A stretch of DNA of 58,827 bases from JBBIJR01 sp037445875 (GTDB taxonomy: Bacteria; CLD3; SB21). This document shows, one piece after another, positions 34,529 to 44,302 of the stretch (positions are counted from its first letter, which is position 1; every line of letters begins with the position of its first letter). Under the pieces are notes generated by a model. That model was given only the letters and a program-made list of their open reading frames with translations, was not told the origin of the DNA and ran no database searches. The translations under genes were made by a program, and so were the position numbers. Location: positions 1-58,827 of the forward strand of contig JBBIJR010000011.1 of the NCBI GenBank assembly GCA_037445875.1. The letters run 5' to 3'.

Positions 34529-35551
34529 CTACCCGTGTTTCATGCGGCGGATGATCTCGTCGGTCATCTCCCTCGTGCCGCAGTGGGAGTGTTTGTTCAG
34601 ATCGGGCGTAACGAATTTTCCCTTCTTGATGACCTCGCGGACGGCCTTGTCCACACGATGCGCGGCGGCAGTTTCCCCGAGATGTTCGAGCATCATGATG
34701 CCCGCCATGATCACGGCCACGGGATTGGCGATGTTCTTTCCGGCGATGTCCGGAGCGCTGCCGTGCACGGCTTCAAAGAGCGCCGCGGTTTTTCCGATGT
34801 TGGATCCGGCGGTGAGACCCAGCCCTCCTACGAGTCCCGATGCAAGATCGGACAGAATGTCTCCGAAGAGGTTGGTGGTCACGATGACGTCGAATTGGGA
34901 AGGGTCCATGACCATCTTCATCGAACAGGCATCGATGATTGCATCGGTGCACTCGATGGAGGGATAGTCCCGGGCCACTTCTTTTCCTACTTCGAGGAAA
35001 AGTCCGGATACGCATTTCAGGATATTGGCCTTGTGGACGATCGTGACTTTCCGCCGTTTATGTTTTTTCGCATACTCAAAGGCATAACGAATCACGCGCT
35101 CGGAGCCGGAACGGGTCACGATGGAGATCGCCTCAGCCGCGATAGGGTGTCCATCGGCCCTGATGTAGTGTTCGATCCCGGAGTACAGCCCTTCGGTGTT
35201 CTCCCGAACGATCACCATGTTGACGTTCCGGAACGGCGTTTCCAGCCCTTCAAAAGACATGGCCGGACGGACGTTGGCGTAGAGTTCGAACTCCTGGCGA
35301 AGAGCCACGTTGACGCTGCGGAATCCCCCGCCGACGGGAGTGGTCAGCGGACCCTTGAAAGCGATCCGGCGCTCCCGGACGGACTCGAGCGTCTCAAACG
35401 GAATGGGCGTGTTGAATTTCTCGACCGCCGCCATGCCGGCCAATCGCTCGTCCCACTGGAACTTGACTCCCGTGGCCTCCAGCACGCGAACGGCAGCGTC
35501 CATGATGGAAGGGCCGATGCCGTCTCCGGGGATCAGCGTCACTTTATGCAT
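34529..35551 (-). CDS. Isocitrate/isopropylmalate-type dehydrogenase
   Basis: This 340-residue beta-decarboxylating dehydrogenase starts VTLIPGDGIGPSIMDAAVRV. It has SVNVALRQEFELYANVRP, the substrate site of NAD-type isocitrate dehydrogenases, and IVRENTEGLYSGIEHY. FDVIVTTNLFGDILSD provides metal-binding Asp residues, and EAVHGSAPDIAGKNIANP the cofactor loop. NAD-dependent isocitrate dehydrogenase is the best guess, because Ser of SxN in the SVN motif accepts isocitrate in that group. leuC/leuD are absent here. It begins the leftward unit below the nucleotidyltransferase. Confidence 0.9.
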   Translation of the reverse strand: MHKVTLIPGDGIGPSIMDAAVRVLEATGVKFQWDERLAGMAAVEKFNTPIPFETLESVRERRIAFKGPLTTPVGGGFRSVNVALRQEFELYANVRPAMSFEGLETPFRNVNMVIVRENTEGLYSGIEHYIRADGHPIAAEAISIVTRSGSERVIRYAFEYAKKHKRRKVTIVHKANILKCVSGLFLEVGKEVARDYPSIECTDAIIDACSMKMVMDPSQFDVIVTTNLFGDILSDLASGLVGGLGLTAGSNIGKTAALFEAVHGSAPDIAGKNIANPVAVIMAGIMMLEHLGETAAAHRVDKAVREVIKKGKFVTPDLNKHSHCGTREMTDEIIRRMKHG

Positions 35552-35559
35552 GCGTTCTC

Positions 35560-36321
35560 CTAAGATCGGTGTTCTGAAGCGGCGAGCCTCGCCGACAGGA
35601 TGGTCTCCGCTTCCTGCAGTTGGTCCACGGTGTTGATCCCGGCGATCTCCCGATAGTCCTGCGTGACGAACGCTCCCACGTTCTTTCCGCCTTCGATCAG
35701 TACTCTGAGCACATCGGGCAGGTAGTATTCATTCTGGGCGTTGTTTGCGTCGATTCGATCCAGAGCGAGGAACAAGTCCTTTGCGCGAAAGACATAAATG
35801 CCAGAGTTGATCTCACGAATCTGCCGCTCGCCTTCCGTCGCATCCTTGTGTTCCACAATCTTCGAAACGTCGCCCGCCGGCGTGCGAACCACGCGTCCGT
35901 ACCCCGTCGCATCGGGCATCAGCGTGGTCAGAACCGAACCGGCGGAACCATGCCGAAAATGATAGTCGATGAAACGGGTCATCGTGTCGAGAGTCAGGAG
36001 AGGAACGTCGCCGGAGAGTATCAGCACGTCGCCGTCGTATCCGTGGAGCAAGTCTTCGGTCTGCATGACGGCGTGGCCGGTTCCGAGTTGGGGCTCCTGC
36101 ACGGCAAACTCCACCGGTTCGTCCCTTAATGCCTCACGGACTTGTTCCTTCTGGTGTCCGATCACCGCGATCGTCCGTTCCGACCCCAGCGACCGTGCCA
36201 GCCGTATGACATGGTGGATCATCGGGCGGCCGCACACGAGGTGCAGCACTTTGGCCAGGTCCGATTTCATGCGGGTCCCTTTGCCCGCGGCAAGAATGAC
36301 GGTGACCAGCCGCCTCTTCAC
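35560..36321 (-). CDS. GlmU-N-type sugar nucleotidyltransferase
   Basis: This 253-residue protein has only the pyrophosphorylase domain of GlmU: VILAAGKGTRMKSDLAKVLH with the G-x-G-T-x-M motif, then VQEPQLGTGHAVMQTEDLL, LILSGDVPLL and INSGIYVFRA. The C-terminal left-handed beta-helix acetyltransferase domain is absent. It likely makes a UDP-sugar, probably UDP-GlcNAc from GlcNAc-1-phosphate. The GTG start overlaps the panC stop (GTGA). A separate acetyltransferase would be needed. Confidence 0.83.
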   Translation of the reverse strand: MKRRLVTVILAAGKGTRMKSDLAKVLHLVCGRPMIHHVIRLARSLGSERTIAVIGHQKEQVREALRDEPVEFAVQEPQLGTGHAVMQTEDLLHGYDGDVLILSGDVPLLTLDTMTRFIDYHFRHGSAGSVLTTLMPDATGYGRVVRTPAGDVSKIVEHKDATEGERQIREINSGIYVFRAKDLFLALDRIDANNAQNEYYLPDVLRVLIEGGKNVGAFVTQDYREIAGINTVDQLQEAETILSARLAASEHRS

Positions 36322-37175
36322 GGTTCCTCTCCGACGATGATATTGTCGATAAGACGCGTCGTGCCGATGTACACCGCTGCCGCGATCAGCGTGGGCCCTT
36401 CGACGACGGTCCGCGGCTGCAGCCGTTCCGTATCCACGATGGCCACATAATCGATGCGCGCCGACGGATGCCGCTCGATATGCATACGCATGGCACGCAA
36501 AACGGTCTCGGCGTCCCGCTGGCCCTCGTCGATCAAACGACGGGCTTGCATCAGGGATTGGTACAGGCACACCGCCTGTTTGCGTTCCTCCGCGTTGAGA
36601 TACACGTTGCGGGAGCTCAACGCCAGCCCGTCCGTCTCTCGGACGATGGGGGCGCGGATCAGTTCCACATCCATCAGCAGGTCCTGTACCATGCGCCGGA
36701 TGATGAAGAATTGCTGGGCGTCCTTTTGACCGAACACCGCCACATGCGGCATCACGATGTTCAACAACTTCGAGACTACCGTGGTCACGCCCCGAAAATG
36801 CGTCGGGCGGGAAACGCCGCAGAGCACCTGCCCGAGATCGGCAACTTCCACCGTTGTACGGGCGCCGTCCGGATACATGTCCCTCACGTCAGGACAAAAG
36901 AGGCAATCAACACCCGCCGACCGGGCCAGCTGGAGGTCCCCGTCGAAGTCCCGAGGATACTTTTCGAAATCCTCCAGCGGACCGAACTGCAGCGGATTGA
37001 CAAAAATACTCATTACAAGCCGGTCGCATCGGCCCTGAACGTGCGCCTGCTCCACAAGACTCAGATGGCCCCGGTGGAGAAACCCCATCGTCGGAACAAA
37101 ACCGATCCGGTGGGCCTCTTGCCGGAGACGGCGGCTGAATTGCTGCATGTCAGCGGGGGCGGTAATGGTTTCCAT
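36318..37175 (-). CDS. panC: Pantothenate synthetase
   Basis: This 285-residue enzyme joins pantoate and beta-alanine via an adenylate, the last step of pantothenate synthesis. GFVPTMGFLHRGHLSLV carries the HxGH motif, VNPLQFGPLEDFEKYPRD and VFGQKDAQQFFIIRRM bind pantoate and ATP, and RETDGLALSSRNVYLN is also typical. The stop overlaps the nucleotidyltransferase start. The asparaginase stop lies 5 bp upstream. Confidence 0.95.
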   Translation of the reverse strand: METITAPADMQQFSRRLRQEAHRIGFVPTMGFLHRGHLSLVEQAHVQGRCDRLVMSIFVNPLQFGPLEDFEKYPRDFDGDLQLARSAGVDCLFCPDVRDMYPDGARTTVEVADLGQVLCGVSRPTHFRGVTTVVSKLLNIVMPHVAVFGQKDAQQFFIIRRMVQDLLMDVELIRAPIVRETDGLALSSRNVYLNAEERKQAVCLYQSLMQARRLIDEGQRDAETVLRAMRMHIERHPSARIDYVAIVDTERLQPRTVVEGPTLIAAAVYIGTTRLIDNIIVGEEP

Positions 37176-37180
37176 GAGGG

Positions 37181-38170
37181 CTACGGTTCGGCGACCTCCC
37201 CGGCAAGTGGCCATGCAAACGCGCTGCGCACCTCCGAGACACTCCCCCGGAAGCGGCCGAGCAGGAACATCGCCTTGATGACTGCCGCTTCCGTCGTCAT
37301 GTCTCCGCACGAAATGGCCCCGGCTTCGAGCGCCTGACGGCCGCCGTCGTACAACTGGAGATTCACGGCACCCCGCATCGACTGGCTCGTAATCGCCGCC
37401 AACTTGCCCGCTTCGGTGATCTTGCGGATGAACGGTATAAAAGAGAGGGTGAGGGCCGGAACATTGCCCGCCCCGAACGCCTCCAGGATGAACACGCGCG
37501 CGTCGGAATGAATCAGCGGCTCGATCAGCTTCGGGTCCAATCCCGGAAACAGCCTGAGGCATACGACCCGGTTGTCGAATGCGGACTCCAGGCGGAACGG
37601 GCCGTCGGGCCATCGGTGGTTATTCTTTATCTCAATATTGAGTCCCACCTCCGCGAGAGTCGGAAAATTAGGAGACGCAAAGGCGTCGTACTCGTCAATG
37701 CTGATCTTCTTCGTGCGGTTGCCGCGAAAGAGTTTGTAGTCGAAAAAAATGCAGACCTCAGGCAAATGGTACGTGGCGAGTTCGATGGCGTTGATCAGGT
37801 TGTTCTTCGCGTCCGTACGGATGGCCGACAGTGGCCGCTGGGAGCCCGTCAGAATTACCGGCCTGGGCAGGTTCTGGAGCATGAAGGACAGCGCACTGGC
37901 GGTGTAGCTCATCGTGTCCGTGCCGTGAATGATCACAAAGCCGTCGTGTGATTCCATCTGGGCCTCGATGAGTTCCCCTAGGCGCAGCCAGTGGTCGATG
38001 GAACAATTAGAACTGTCGATGCGAAACGCCGTCCGGGAATCAATGTCCACGATGTCCCGAACGCCCGGAACATGAGCGAAGATCTCGTCAACAAATTGGT
38101 TGGAGGTTTCCGGCCCGTTGAGCGCCATGCCCATGGTACCGCCGGTATGGATGAGAAGAATCTTTTTCAT
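37181..38170 (-). CDS. L-asparaginase, AnsA-like
   Basis: This 329-residue enzyme hydrolyses asparagine to aspartate. The N-terminal LLIHTGGTMGM holds the first catalytic Thr. The second active-site motif is IIHGTDTMSYTA, with Thr-Asp. SAIRTDAKNNLINAI and the Lys segment fit type I/II asparaginases without signal peptide, so it is probably cytoplasmic. It is the first gene of a leftward run with panC; aspartate also feeds beta-alanine, but panD is not here. Confidence 0.9.
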   Translation of the reverse strand: MKKILLIHTGGTMGMALNGPETSNQFVDEIFAHVPGVRDIVDIDSRTAFRIDSSNCSIDHWLRLGELIEAQMESHDGFVIIHGTDTMSYTASALSFMLQNLPRPVILTGSQRPLSAIRTDAKNNLINAIELATYHLPEVCIFFDYKLFRGNRTKKISIDEYDAFASPNFPTLAEVGLNIEIKNNHRWPDGPFRLESAFDNRVVCLRLFPGLDPKLIEPLIHSDARVFILEAFGAGNVPALTLSFIPFIRKITEAGKLAAITSQSMRGAVNLQLYDGGRQALEAGAISCGDMTTEAAVIKAMFLLGRFRGSVSEVRSAFAWPLAGEVAEP

Positions 38171-38240
38171 GTGTATGCTGGCAGACAGGCCGCCAATATA
38201 CAGGGGTGGACAACGAAAGGCAACGTAATTCTCGACCGGT

Positions 38241-40424
38241 TCACAGGTTCTTCTTCCAAAACTCCAACATGAGCGTCAAGTAATGGCGTCCCGTCACGGA
38301 ATCGCCGAAACTGTGTTTGCGCATGGGGTACACCATCAGGTCGAACTGCTTTCCCGCGCGGATCAATGCATCCGCGAAGTGCCATGTGTTTTGAATGTGC
38401 ACGTTGTCGTCGTAGGTGCCGTGGACCATGAGCAGCCGCCCGTGCAGGTTCCCGGCATAGGCCATCAGCGAGGTCCGTGCATAGCCGTCCGCGTTAGCCC
38501 CCGGGGTTTTCATGGTTGCTTCGGCGTATTTCGCATCGTAGTAGTGCCAGTCCGTCACCGGTGCGACCGAAATGCCGGCCCTGAATTCCTCCGATCGGGT
38601 CATGACCAGGAGTGTGGCGGTGCCCCCTCCGCTCGATCCCCACACTCCAATCCGGGAGGAGTCCACGTACGGCAGGCGCTTCAGCCAGCGTGCCGCATCA
38701 ACCAGATCGTTGAGTTCGCCGTCACCGGCCTGATCATAAAGAACCGTGGACTCCAGCGATTTGCTGATCGCGGAGGCGCTGCGATTATCGACGTCCACCA
38801 CGACGTAACCGTTGAGGACCAGCAATTGATGGAACCACACGCGCCGGTCCCATTCGTTGAGCACGATGGGAGAACCCGGGCCTCCGTACACGTGCATGAT
38901 GAGCGGATACTTCCGGCTGGAATCGAAACCCGCTGGCCGGATCATTCTTGCAGGGAGAGGAAACCCGTCACGCGCCGGTATGTTCAGAAAGTCCGGAGCG
39001 GTAAGACCCATGTCACGAACGGCGTCGAGCCTGGGGGCCGAGATCACACGCACGGTCGAACCGTCATTCTTTCGCAGGGACAAACCCGGAGGCGAACCTG
39101 CGGTCGAGTGTTCATCGACATAATACCGCCCGTCAGGGCTGAAAGAGACCTTATGAACGCCGTCCTCCAGGGACACCCTGACCTTCGCAGAGCCGTCCAA
39201 CCGTGTGCGATACAGTTGACGTTCTGAGGAACCGGTTTCCATCGAAAGGTAATATACCCAGCCGTTCTTCTCGTCGACGTGCACGACCGCCCCGTTTTGT
39301 GAGCGGGCAGGCCGCACCGACCACGGGCCCTGCGTGACGACGTTCATCAGTCGGCCGGACGTTTCGTAGCGATACAGATGGGGGAACCCGCTGCGTTCAG
39401 AGAGCCAGATGAACTCACGGCCTCCGCGAATGAAATGGAGATCGTAATGAAGGTTGATCCAGGCGGAATCCGTCTCCGTCAGGATCAGCGTGGGTGTACC
39501 GGTGGAGGCGTCTACGCCATACAGGCGAAGTTCCGTCTGTGCGCGATTAAGCGTCTGGATCGCCAGCCGCTGTCCGCCCGGCAGCCATTGGACGCGCCCG
39601 ATGTACGCATAGGTGTCCGGCGAGACATTCGCCCACGCGGTCGTTCCGGTCAGGGCATCGACGACTCCGACCCGCACGTCCGGCAGGATTCCTCCAGCCT
39701 TGGGGTAACGCTGCGTCAGGACGCGGGGCACCGCCGGCAGAAAATCCGTGTGGTGCGTCAGACTGACGCCGGACTCATCCGTACGAAGGTAGGCGAGGCG
39801 CCGGCTGTCCGGAGACCACCAGAAACCCACGTCCTCACGGTCATAGATCTCTTCCCAGTACATCCATCCGAGCGTGCCGTTCAAGACGGTCTCGGATCCG
39901 TCTTCCGTCAGCCGCCGCTCCTGTTGAGTCGTGAGATCAAGGACGAACAAATCGTTGCTTCGCACAAAAGCCACCCGTTTTCCGTCTGGCGACAGACGCG
40001 CGGATTGTTCCGGTTCGGACGTGTTGGTCAGACGAAGAACGCGAGCAGTCTTCAGGTCGAGCAGGAACAAGTCTCCGTCAAACGCATACAACGCCTGCCG
40101 TGCGGATACATCAAAACTCAATGGCCAGCCGGGGACATGAAACACCCCTTTTTCCTGTAAGCCGGCTGCGAGATCCGCCAGCGGTGCACGCGCGATGATC
40201 CGGCCGCTTGCCGGATTCAGCCGTACGATCGCGGGGTCCTCGGCGCTTTGGTCAAGGATCACCAGATCGCCGTCGGAAGTCCATGTCCAGGACGGTACAT
40301 ACTCGATGCGGCTGCGCTCGGGCGAGAAGATCCACTCAACGGAAACTTCCCGACGCGTTTGCGCGCGCCCGAAAAAGGCTGCCGCGTGTACAAGAAACAT
40401 AAGAACGAGAAGCTTATTTCTCAC
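38241..40424 (-). CDS. S9 prolyl oligopeptidase/DPP-IV-like peptidase
   Basis: This 727-residue protein has a signal peptide (LLVLMFLVHAAAFFGRAQ), a DPP-IV-type beta-propeller (ARLSPDGKRVAFVRSND, VGFWWSPDSRRLAYLRTDES) and a C-terminal hydrolase domain. The nucleophile Ser598 lies in VWGSSGGGTA, with the Asp in VHGTYDDNVH and the His in MRKHSFGD. The nucleophile motif is GSSGGG rather than GWSYGG. It probably removes N-terminal dipeptides in the periplasm. The GTG start overlaps the SRPBCC stop by four bases. Confidence 0.9.
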   Translation of the reverse strand: MRNKLLVLMFLVHAAAFFGRAQTRREVSVEWIFSPERSRIEYVPSWTWTSDGDLVILDQSAEDPAIVRLNPASGRIIARAPLADLAAGLQEKGVFHVPGWPLSFDVSARQALYAFDGDLFLLDLKTARVLRLTNTSEPEQSARLSPDGKRVAFVRSNDLFVLDLTTQQERRLTEDGSETVLNGTLGWMYWEEIYDREDVGFWWSPDSRRLAYLRTDESGVSLTHHTDFLPAVPRVLTQRYPKAGGILPDVRVGVVDALTGTTAWANVSPDTYAYIGRVQWLPGGQRLAIQTLNRAQTELRLYGVDASTGTPTLILTETDSAWINLHYDLHFIRGGREFIWLSERSGFPHLYRYETSGRLMNVVTQGPWSVRPARSQNGAVVHVDEKNGWVYYLSMETGSSERQLYRTRLDGSAKVRVSLEDGVHKVSFSPDGRYYVDEHSTAGSPPGLSLRKNDGSTVRVISAPRLDAVRDMGLTAPDFLNIPARDGFPLPARMIRPAGFDSSRKYPLIMHVYGGPGSPIVLNEWDRRVWFHQLLVLNGYVVVDVDNRSASAISKSLESTVLYDQAGDGELNDLVDAARWLKRLPYVDSSRIGVWGSSGGGTATLLVMTRSEEFRAGISVAPVTDWHYYDAKYAEATMKTPGANADGYARTSLMAYAGNLHGRLLMVHGTYDDNVHIQNTWHFADALIRAGKQFDLMVYPMRKHSFGDSVTGRHYLTLMLEFWKKNL

Positions 40425-40969
40425 AACTGGCCTCGATTGGGGTGGTGGATTCGGCTCTCGATAAGCCGCTGTAGACGATCGTAATCGCGCTGCTGGTGGT
40501 CGGACAACATGAACTTGAAAATTGTGAAGACGGCCCGCCAGAAGAAGGTCTTGCCCCAGACCTGGTTTCGCACCCGGATGTCGCAGCCGGATGAGTCGAC
40601 GGGAACAAAATCGACCGTCATATCGTTGACGAGCATGTTGTTTTCAACTTTGTACCGGACCCGGACCGGAGGTTCCCAATGCGTGATCTTCTGAATCACG
40701 ACAAAACGATCGCCGTCCTGGACCAACTCCAGCCGATACGTGGCCCCGGTGTCGTTGTGGTTTCCGGCGATCAGGTCCAACGCGGACAGTCCGTCCAGCC
40801 AATCGCGGGCCGTCGAAGTGTCGGAGTAGACTGTCCAGGCCTCTTCGGCGGTTGCGGACACGGAGATGTGCGATTCGTAACGGACGAACGGGTTGAAGAA
40901 TCCCGTCAAGTAGAAGGAAAACACGATCGCACCGCCAAGAACCGCTGCGTATTTGAGGAATTCTTTCAT
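40421..40969 (-). CDS. SRPBCC-family protein with N-terminal membrane helix
   Basis: This 182-residue protein has one N-terminal hydrophobic segment (YAAVLGGAIVFSFYLTGFF) and a SRPBCC/polyketide-cyclase-like domain (YESHISVSATAEEAWTVYSD, THWEPPVRVRYKV, FTIFKFMLSDHQQRDYDRLQ). It likely binds a small hydrophobic ligand near the membrane. It is translated just before the peptidase gene, with overlapping stop/start. Confidence 0.75.
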   Translation of the reverse strand: MKEFLKYAAVLGGAIVFSFYLTGFFNPFVRYESHISVSATAEEAWTVYSDTSTARDWLDGLSALDLIAGNHNDTGATYRLELVQDGDRFVVIQKITHWEPPVRVRYKVENNMLVNDMTVDFVPVDSSGCDIRVRNQVWGKTFFWRAVFTIFKFMLSDHQQRDYDRLQRLIESRIHHPNRGQL

Positions 40970-41043
40970 GGATTATGGCCGTTGGGCGACGAATGTACGG
41001 CGTGAGGAGTGAGCTTGCAAGTATATTGTGTACGAATATGGCC

Positions 41044-41072
41044 TTGCTTAAACTGGTAATTATTGCTATCAT
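41044..41072 (+). promoter_or_regulatory. Sigma70-like promoter for glmS
   Basis: TTGCTT at 41044-41049, a 17-bp spacer, and TATCAT at 41067-41072 fit a sigma70-type promoter, followed by a short leader and AAGGA before the ATG. The leader is only about 30 to 40 bases, which leaves no room for a glmS ribozyme. Confidence 0.5.
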
Positions 41073-41109
41073 AATATAAATAAAAACAAATTCGAAGGAC
41101 CATCTCGGC

Positions 41110-42942
41110 ATGTGCGGTATCATTGCGTATGCGGGACGCCGGCAGGCGTTGCCCGTGATCATGAACGGTCTCAAGCGGGTCGAATACCGCGGCTACGATT
41201 CGGCCGGTATTGCGTTGATGGAAAACGGGGAGTTGGTGATCAAGAAAACGGCGGGCAAGTTGAGTGAACTCGAGAAACTTATTCACGATATCGACAGCGA
41301 AGGTACGGTCGGCATTGGCCATACCCGTTGGGCTACGCACGGGGTTCCCAACACGACAAACGCCCATCCTCATATTGGCGAGACCGGAGACATCGCCATT
41401 ATCCACAACGGCATCATTGAGAACTACCTGTCCCTGAGGATCGAGCTCCAGAATAAAGGCCACGTATTTCATACCGATACGGACACGGAAACCGTAGTAC
41501 ACCTGATCGAGGTGTTCTACGGCACCACTCAGGACCTGGACACGGCGGTCCGGGAGGCACTATACTGTGTAAAGGGCACGTACGGGCTGGCGGTGCTGTC
41601 GTGCCGCGACCCGCGTAAGATCATCGTTGCCCGGAACGGCAGCCCGATGGTGCTGGGGTACGGCCACAACGAGTTTTTTGCCGCCTCGGACGCTTCCGCC
41701 ATCGTATCGCACACACGGCAGGTCGTCTACCTCGACGACAACGAAATGGCCGTGCTGACGCCCGAGGGGATCGAGACGAAGACCATCTACAATCAGCCTG
41801 TTCTGAAGAAGATGGAGGAAATCTCGTTCGACATCGATCAGATCGAGAAAGGCGGCTATGCCCACTTCATGCTCAAGGAGATCTTCGAGCAGCCGAATAC
41901 GATCCTCGATGCGATGCGGGGCCGGCTGATTCCGGAAGAAGGGATACCGCGGCTGGGGGGCATCTCCAACCACACGGAGGCCCTGAGCAAGGCGAAGAAG
42001 ATCGTGTTCCTTGCATGCGGGACCTCGTGGCATGCGGCGCTCGTGGGGGAGTACATGATCGAAGAATTCGCGCGGATTCCGGTGGAAGTGGAATACGCGT
42101 CGGAGTTTCGGTATCGCAATCCGATCATCGAGGACGGAACGGTCGTCTTTGTGATCAGTCAGTCGGGTGAAACGGCCGATACGCTGGCTGCTATGCGGGA
42201 AGCGCGCCGGCGTGGGGCTCTCGTGCTCGGCATCTGTAACGTCGTGGGCAGTTCGATCGCGCGCGAGTCCGACGGCGGCATCTATATCCATGCCGGGCCG
42301 GAAATCGGCGTGGCCTCCACGAAGGCGTTCACGTCCCAATTGACGGTCATCGCGCTGATCACGCTGCTGCTGGCGCGGCTCAGGAACATGTCCGCCGTCG
42401 AGGGGCGACAGCTTGTGTCCGAACTGCAGGCCCTGCCCGACAAGGTAAAGTCCATCCTCAAAAGCAGCGACTACATTCGCGAGATCGCCGAAGAGTACCT
42501 CGATAAGCGCAACTTCCTCTATCTCGGCCGTGGTTACAATTTTCCCGTGGCTCTCGAAGGTGCCCTGAAGCTGAAGGAAATATCCTATATCCACGCGGAA
42601 GGGTATCCGGCCGCTGAAATGAAACACGGTCCGATCGCCCTGATCGACGAGGAAATGCCGACGGTATTCATTGCGCCGAAAGACTCCATCTACGACAAGG
42701 TCGTGAGCAACATCGAGGAAGTGCGTGCTCGGGGCGGCAGGATCATCGCGATCACGACGGAGGGCAATCAGGAGATACGCGGACGGGCCGACCACGTGGT
42801 GAACATTCCCGAGACGGCCGATTTTCTCGTTCCGATCCTTGCGGTCATTCCCCTGCAGCTGCTCGCGTATCATATGGCCGTTCTCAAAGGCTGCAACGTC
42901 GATCAGCCGCGAAATCTGGCGAAGAGTGTGACCGTGGAATGA
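41110..42942 (+). CDS. glmS: Glutamine-fructose-6-phosphate aminotransferase
   Basis: This 610-residue enzyme makes glucosamine-6-phosphate from fructose-6-phosphate and glutamine, the entry to cell-wall amino sugars. MCGIIAYAG exposes Cys1 as the N-terminal nucleophile, GHTRWATHG and TETVVHLIE define the glutaminase domain, and two SIS domains follow (VFVISQSGETADTLAAMREA, VASTKAFTSQLTVIALI). The C-terminus ends LAKSVTVE as in the family. It fits the supply line to a UDP-GlcNAc-type nucleotidyltransferase at 35560-36321. Confidence 0.97.
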   Translation: MCGIIAYAGRRQALPVIMNGLKRVEYRGYDSAGIALMENGELVIKKTAGKLSELEKLIHDIDSEGTVGIGHTRWATHGVPNTTNAHPHIGETGDIAIIHNGIIENYLSLRIELQNKGHVFHTDTDTETVVHLIEVFYGTTQDLDTAVREALYCVKGTYGLAVLSCRDPRKIIVARNGSPMVLGYGHNEFFAASDASAIVSHTRQVVYLDDNEMAVLTPEGIETKTIYNQPVLKKMEEISFDIDQIEKGGYAHFMLKEIFEQPNTILDAMRGRLIPEEGIPRLGGISNHTEALSKAKKIVFLACGTSWHAALVGEYMIEEFARIPVEVEYASEFRYRNPIIEDGTVVFVISQSGETADTLAAMREARRRGALVLGICNVVGSSIARESDGGIYIHAGPEIGVASTKAFTSQLTVIALITLLLARLRNMSAVEGRQLVSELQALPDKVKSILKSSDYIREIAEEYLDKRNFLYLGRGYNFPVALEGALKLKEISYIHAEGYPAAEMKHGPIALIDEEMPTVFIAPKDSIYDKVVSNIEEVRARGGRIIAITTEGNQEIRGRADHVVNIPETADFLVPILAVIPLQLLAYHMAVLKGCNVDQPRNLAKSVTVE

Positions 42943-43011
42943 CGGTTGCCGGCGATTGCCGAGCGTTCTCAGGGTTCTCACTATACACCGGCCGGGGTAT
43001 CAGATACATTG

Positions 43012-44226
43012 ATGACGTGCGATCTTCTTCTGGAAGGTGCGGCCCAGGTCGTATGCTTCGAAAACGATGAATTCCGGATCGTGCCAGAGGCGGACGTTGC
43101 CTGCGCGGACGGACGTATCGTCTGGTTTGGGCCCTCGGTTCGGCGCCCGTCGGACCTGCATACGGAAAATGCACGGCGGCTGGACGTTCGATGTCAGACG
43201 ATTCTCCCCGGTTTGATCGATTCCCACACCCACACCCTCTTTGCCGGATCCCGCGCGGACGAGTTCGAATTGAAAATCCAGGGCGTGTCGTACCGCGAAA
43301 TCGCGGAGCGCGGGGGCGGCATCCGCCGGACGATGGAGGCCACCCGAAGGGCTACCGAAGAGGAACTGCTGGAACTGGGCCGCCGGAGGATACGTACGGC
43401 CCTCACGATGGGCATTACGACGCTGGAGATCAAGAGCGGCTACGGTCTGGCGGTCGATGACGAAATGAAAATGCTCCGGGTCATCGCAAGGCTTGCCGAC
43501 GAATCACCGATGACGATCGTATCCACTTTTCTGGGCGCGCACACCATTCCTCCCGAATTCTCCTCCGATCGAGCGGGCTACATCGACCTGGTATGCGACC
43601 GAATGATCCCCGAGGTGGCCGAGAATCGCCTGGCCGAGTTCTGCGATGTCTTTTGCGACGCCACAGCCTTCACCGTCGACGAGACCCGAAGGATCTTCCG
43701 GCAGGCCCGGCAGTGCGGGTTGAAACTGAAGCTGCACGCGGATCAGTTGAGCCACACGGGCGGTGCGGAGCTGTGTGCGGAGATGGGCGCCGCCTCCGCA
43801 GACCATCTGGAGAACGTGTCCGAACGGGGCATGGAGCAATTGGCAAAGTCGGGGGTCGTCGCCACGCTGCTGCCCGGCTGTTCGTACTTTCTAAACATGA
43901 AATATGCGCCGGCTCGCCGTCTCATCGATGCCGGCGTCCGGGTCGCGCTGGCCACGGACTTCAATCCCGGTTCGTGTATGACCCAGAATCTTCCGCTGAT
44001 CATGTCCATGGGCTGCACGCAGATGCGTCTGACGCCGCCCGAGGCGATCCGTGCCGTGACACGTAACGCGGCACGGGCGCTGGACCGCGCAGACCTCGGG
44101 AATATTTCTCCGGGCCTGTCCGCCGACCTTGCGGTGTTCGATGTGCCCGATTATCGTCATCTGGTCTATCACTTCGGCCACAACCACCTCGCTCACGTAA
44201 TACGGCGCGGGGCGATCGTTGTGTAG
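43012..44226 (+). CDS. hutI: Imidazolonepropionase
   Basis: This 404-residue amidohydrolase converts imidazolone-5-propionate to N-formimino-glutamate in histidine breakdown. LPGLIDSHTHTLFAGSRADE gives the metal-binding HxH, and VSTFLGAHTIP, LHADQLSHTGGAELC and VALATDFNPGSC provide later metal ligands and family signatures. ATG 43012 is chosen. No hutH or hutU neighbours are seen. Confidence 0.93.
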   Translation: MTCDLLLEGAAQVVCFENDEFRIVPEADVACADGRIVWFGPSVRRPSDLHTENARRLDVRCQTILPGLIDSHTHTLFAGSRADEFELKIQGVSYREIAERGGGIRRTMEATRRATEEELLELGRRRIRTALTMGITTLEIKSGYGLAVDDEMKMLRVIARLADESPMTIVSTFLGAHTIPPEFSSDRAGYIDLVCDRMIPEVAENRLAEFCDVFCDATAFTVDETRRIFRQARQCGLKLKLHADQLSHTGGAELCAEMGAASADHLENVSERGMEQLAKSGVVATLLPGCSYFLNMKYAPARRLIDAGVRVALATDFNPGSCMTQNLPLIMSMGCTQMRLTPPEAIRAVTRNAARALDRADLGNISPGLSADLAVFDVPDYRHLVYHFGHNHLAHVIRRGAIVV

Positions 44227-44302
44227 CCGGAAGGCAAGAATCGCAAGGGTTGCCATACGATACTCCCAATGGCTGGCTCATTCTAACCGAGAGGCTTTAA
44301 GC

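Noticed and set aside
41000..41109. glmS ribozyme upstream of glmS
   Set aside because: The distance from the likely promoter to the ATG is under 40 bases, too short for the ribozyme core.
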